DNA of 64,000 nt, from assembly GCF_003265705.1 (NCBI RefSeq), contig NW_020312867.1, forward strand, positions 7,034,819-7,098,818. The letters are read 5' to 3'. Made by a program: the position numbers and the translations under genes. Shown here piece after piece: positions 63,952-64,000 of the stretch. The stretch is from Callorhinus ursinus (lineage: Eukaryota > Chordata > Mammalia > Carnivora > Otariidae). How positions within the stretch are numbered: position 1 is the stretch's first letter; every line of letters starts with the position of its first letter. The notes beneath the pieces were generated by a model, which was not told where the DNA came from, made no database searches, and was given only the letters and a program-made list of their open reading frames with translations.

Positions 63952-64000
<49 letters not shown>
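63952..64000 (+). repeat. (CA)n microsatellite at the window edge
   Basis: At least 24 CA units running off the right end. Confidence 0.97.

Overview
The window is mammalian nuclear DNA, almost certainly from a caniform carnivoran. More than 50 CAN-SINE (SINEC) copies, most with clear target-site duplications (TSDs), interrupt older MIR, L2, L1M and MLT1-class LTR sequence. The young dog-type SINEC_Cf and the feliform form of the SINE were not seen. I infer an arctoid (bear, pinniped or mustelid) rather than a dog or cat; the species cannot be fixed from the sequence.

Two protein-coding genes are present, tail to tail. BCL2L1 (Bcl-xL) is on the + strand. Positions 1-38766 are the downstream part of its large last intron, 38767-38904 encode the last 45 residues (end of BH2, then the membrane anchor), and the 3' UTR runs to a poly(A) signal at 40409. 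After about 13.5 kb of repeat-rich intergenic DNA, COX4I2 lies on the - strand. Four coding exons (58717-58636, 57297-57133, 56184-56053, 54217-54081) join in frame into a 171-residue protein. A non-coding first exon ends at 59811 in a CpG island, and just upstream of it is an exact copy of the 13-bp oxygen-responsive element known from mammalian COX4I2 promoters. The pair matches the human 20q11.21 order with the window inverted. Both products act at mitochondria, but nothing indicates joint regulation.

Region by region: 1-38.7 kb is intron full of SINEs with L2, MIR and L1; 38.8-40.4 kb is the BCL2L1 terminal exon; 40.4-54.0 kb is intergenic, with a small GC-rich island carrying a strong CTCF-type motif (about 42.3 kb), old L1 pieces and two MLT-type LTRs; 54.0-59.9 kb is COX4I2; 60-64 kb is upstream sequence with a second CpG island (62.8-63.9 kb) and a (CA)n run at the edge. 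No gene was recognised in the last 4 kb.

The most unusual observations are two tiny retroposed pieces of the U6 snRNA 5' end that share one breakpoint (1.09 and 24.9 kb), the second at a site hit repeatedly by insertions; the exact ORE; a COX4I2 protein that lacks two of its three isoform-specific cysteines; a (CA)n tract in place of the polypyrimidine tract at a COX4I2 acceptor; and an L1 3' end with a 47-bp triplication. I found no evidence of a wholly new biological system. SINE, MIR and L2 limits are by eye and may be off by 5-30 bases.
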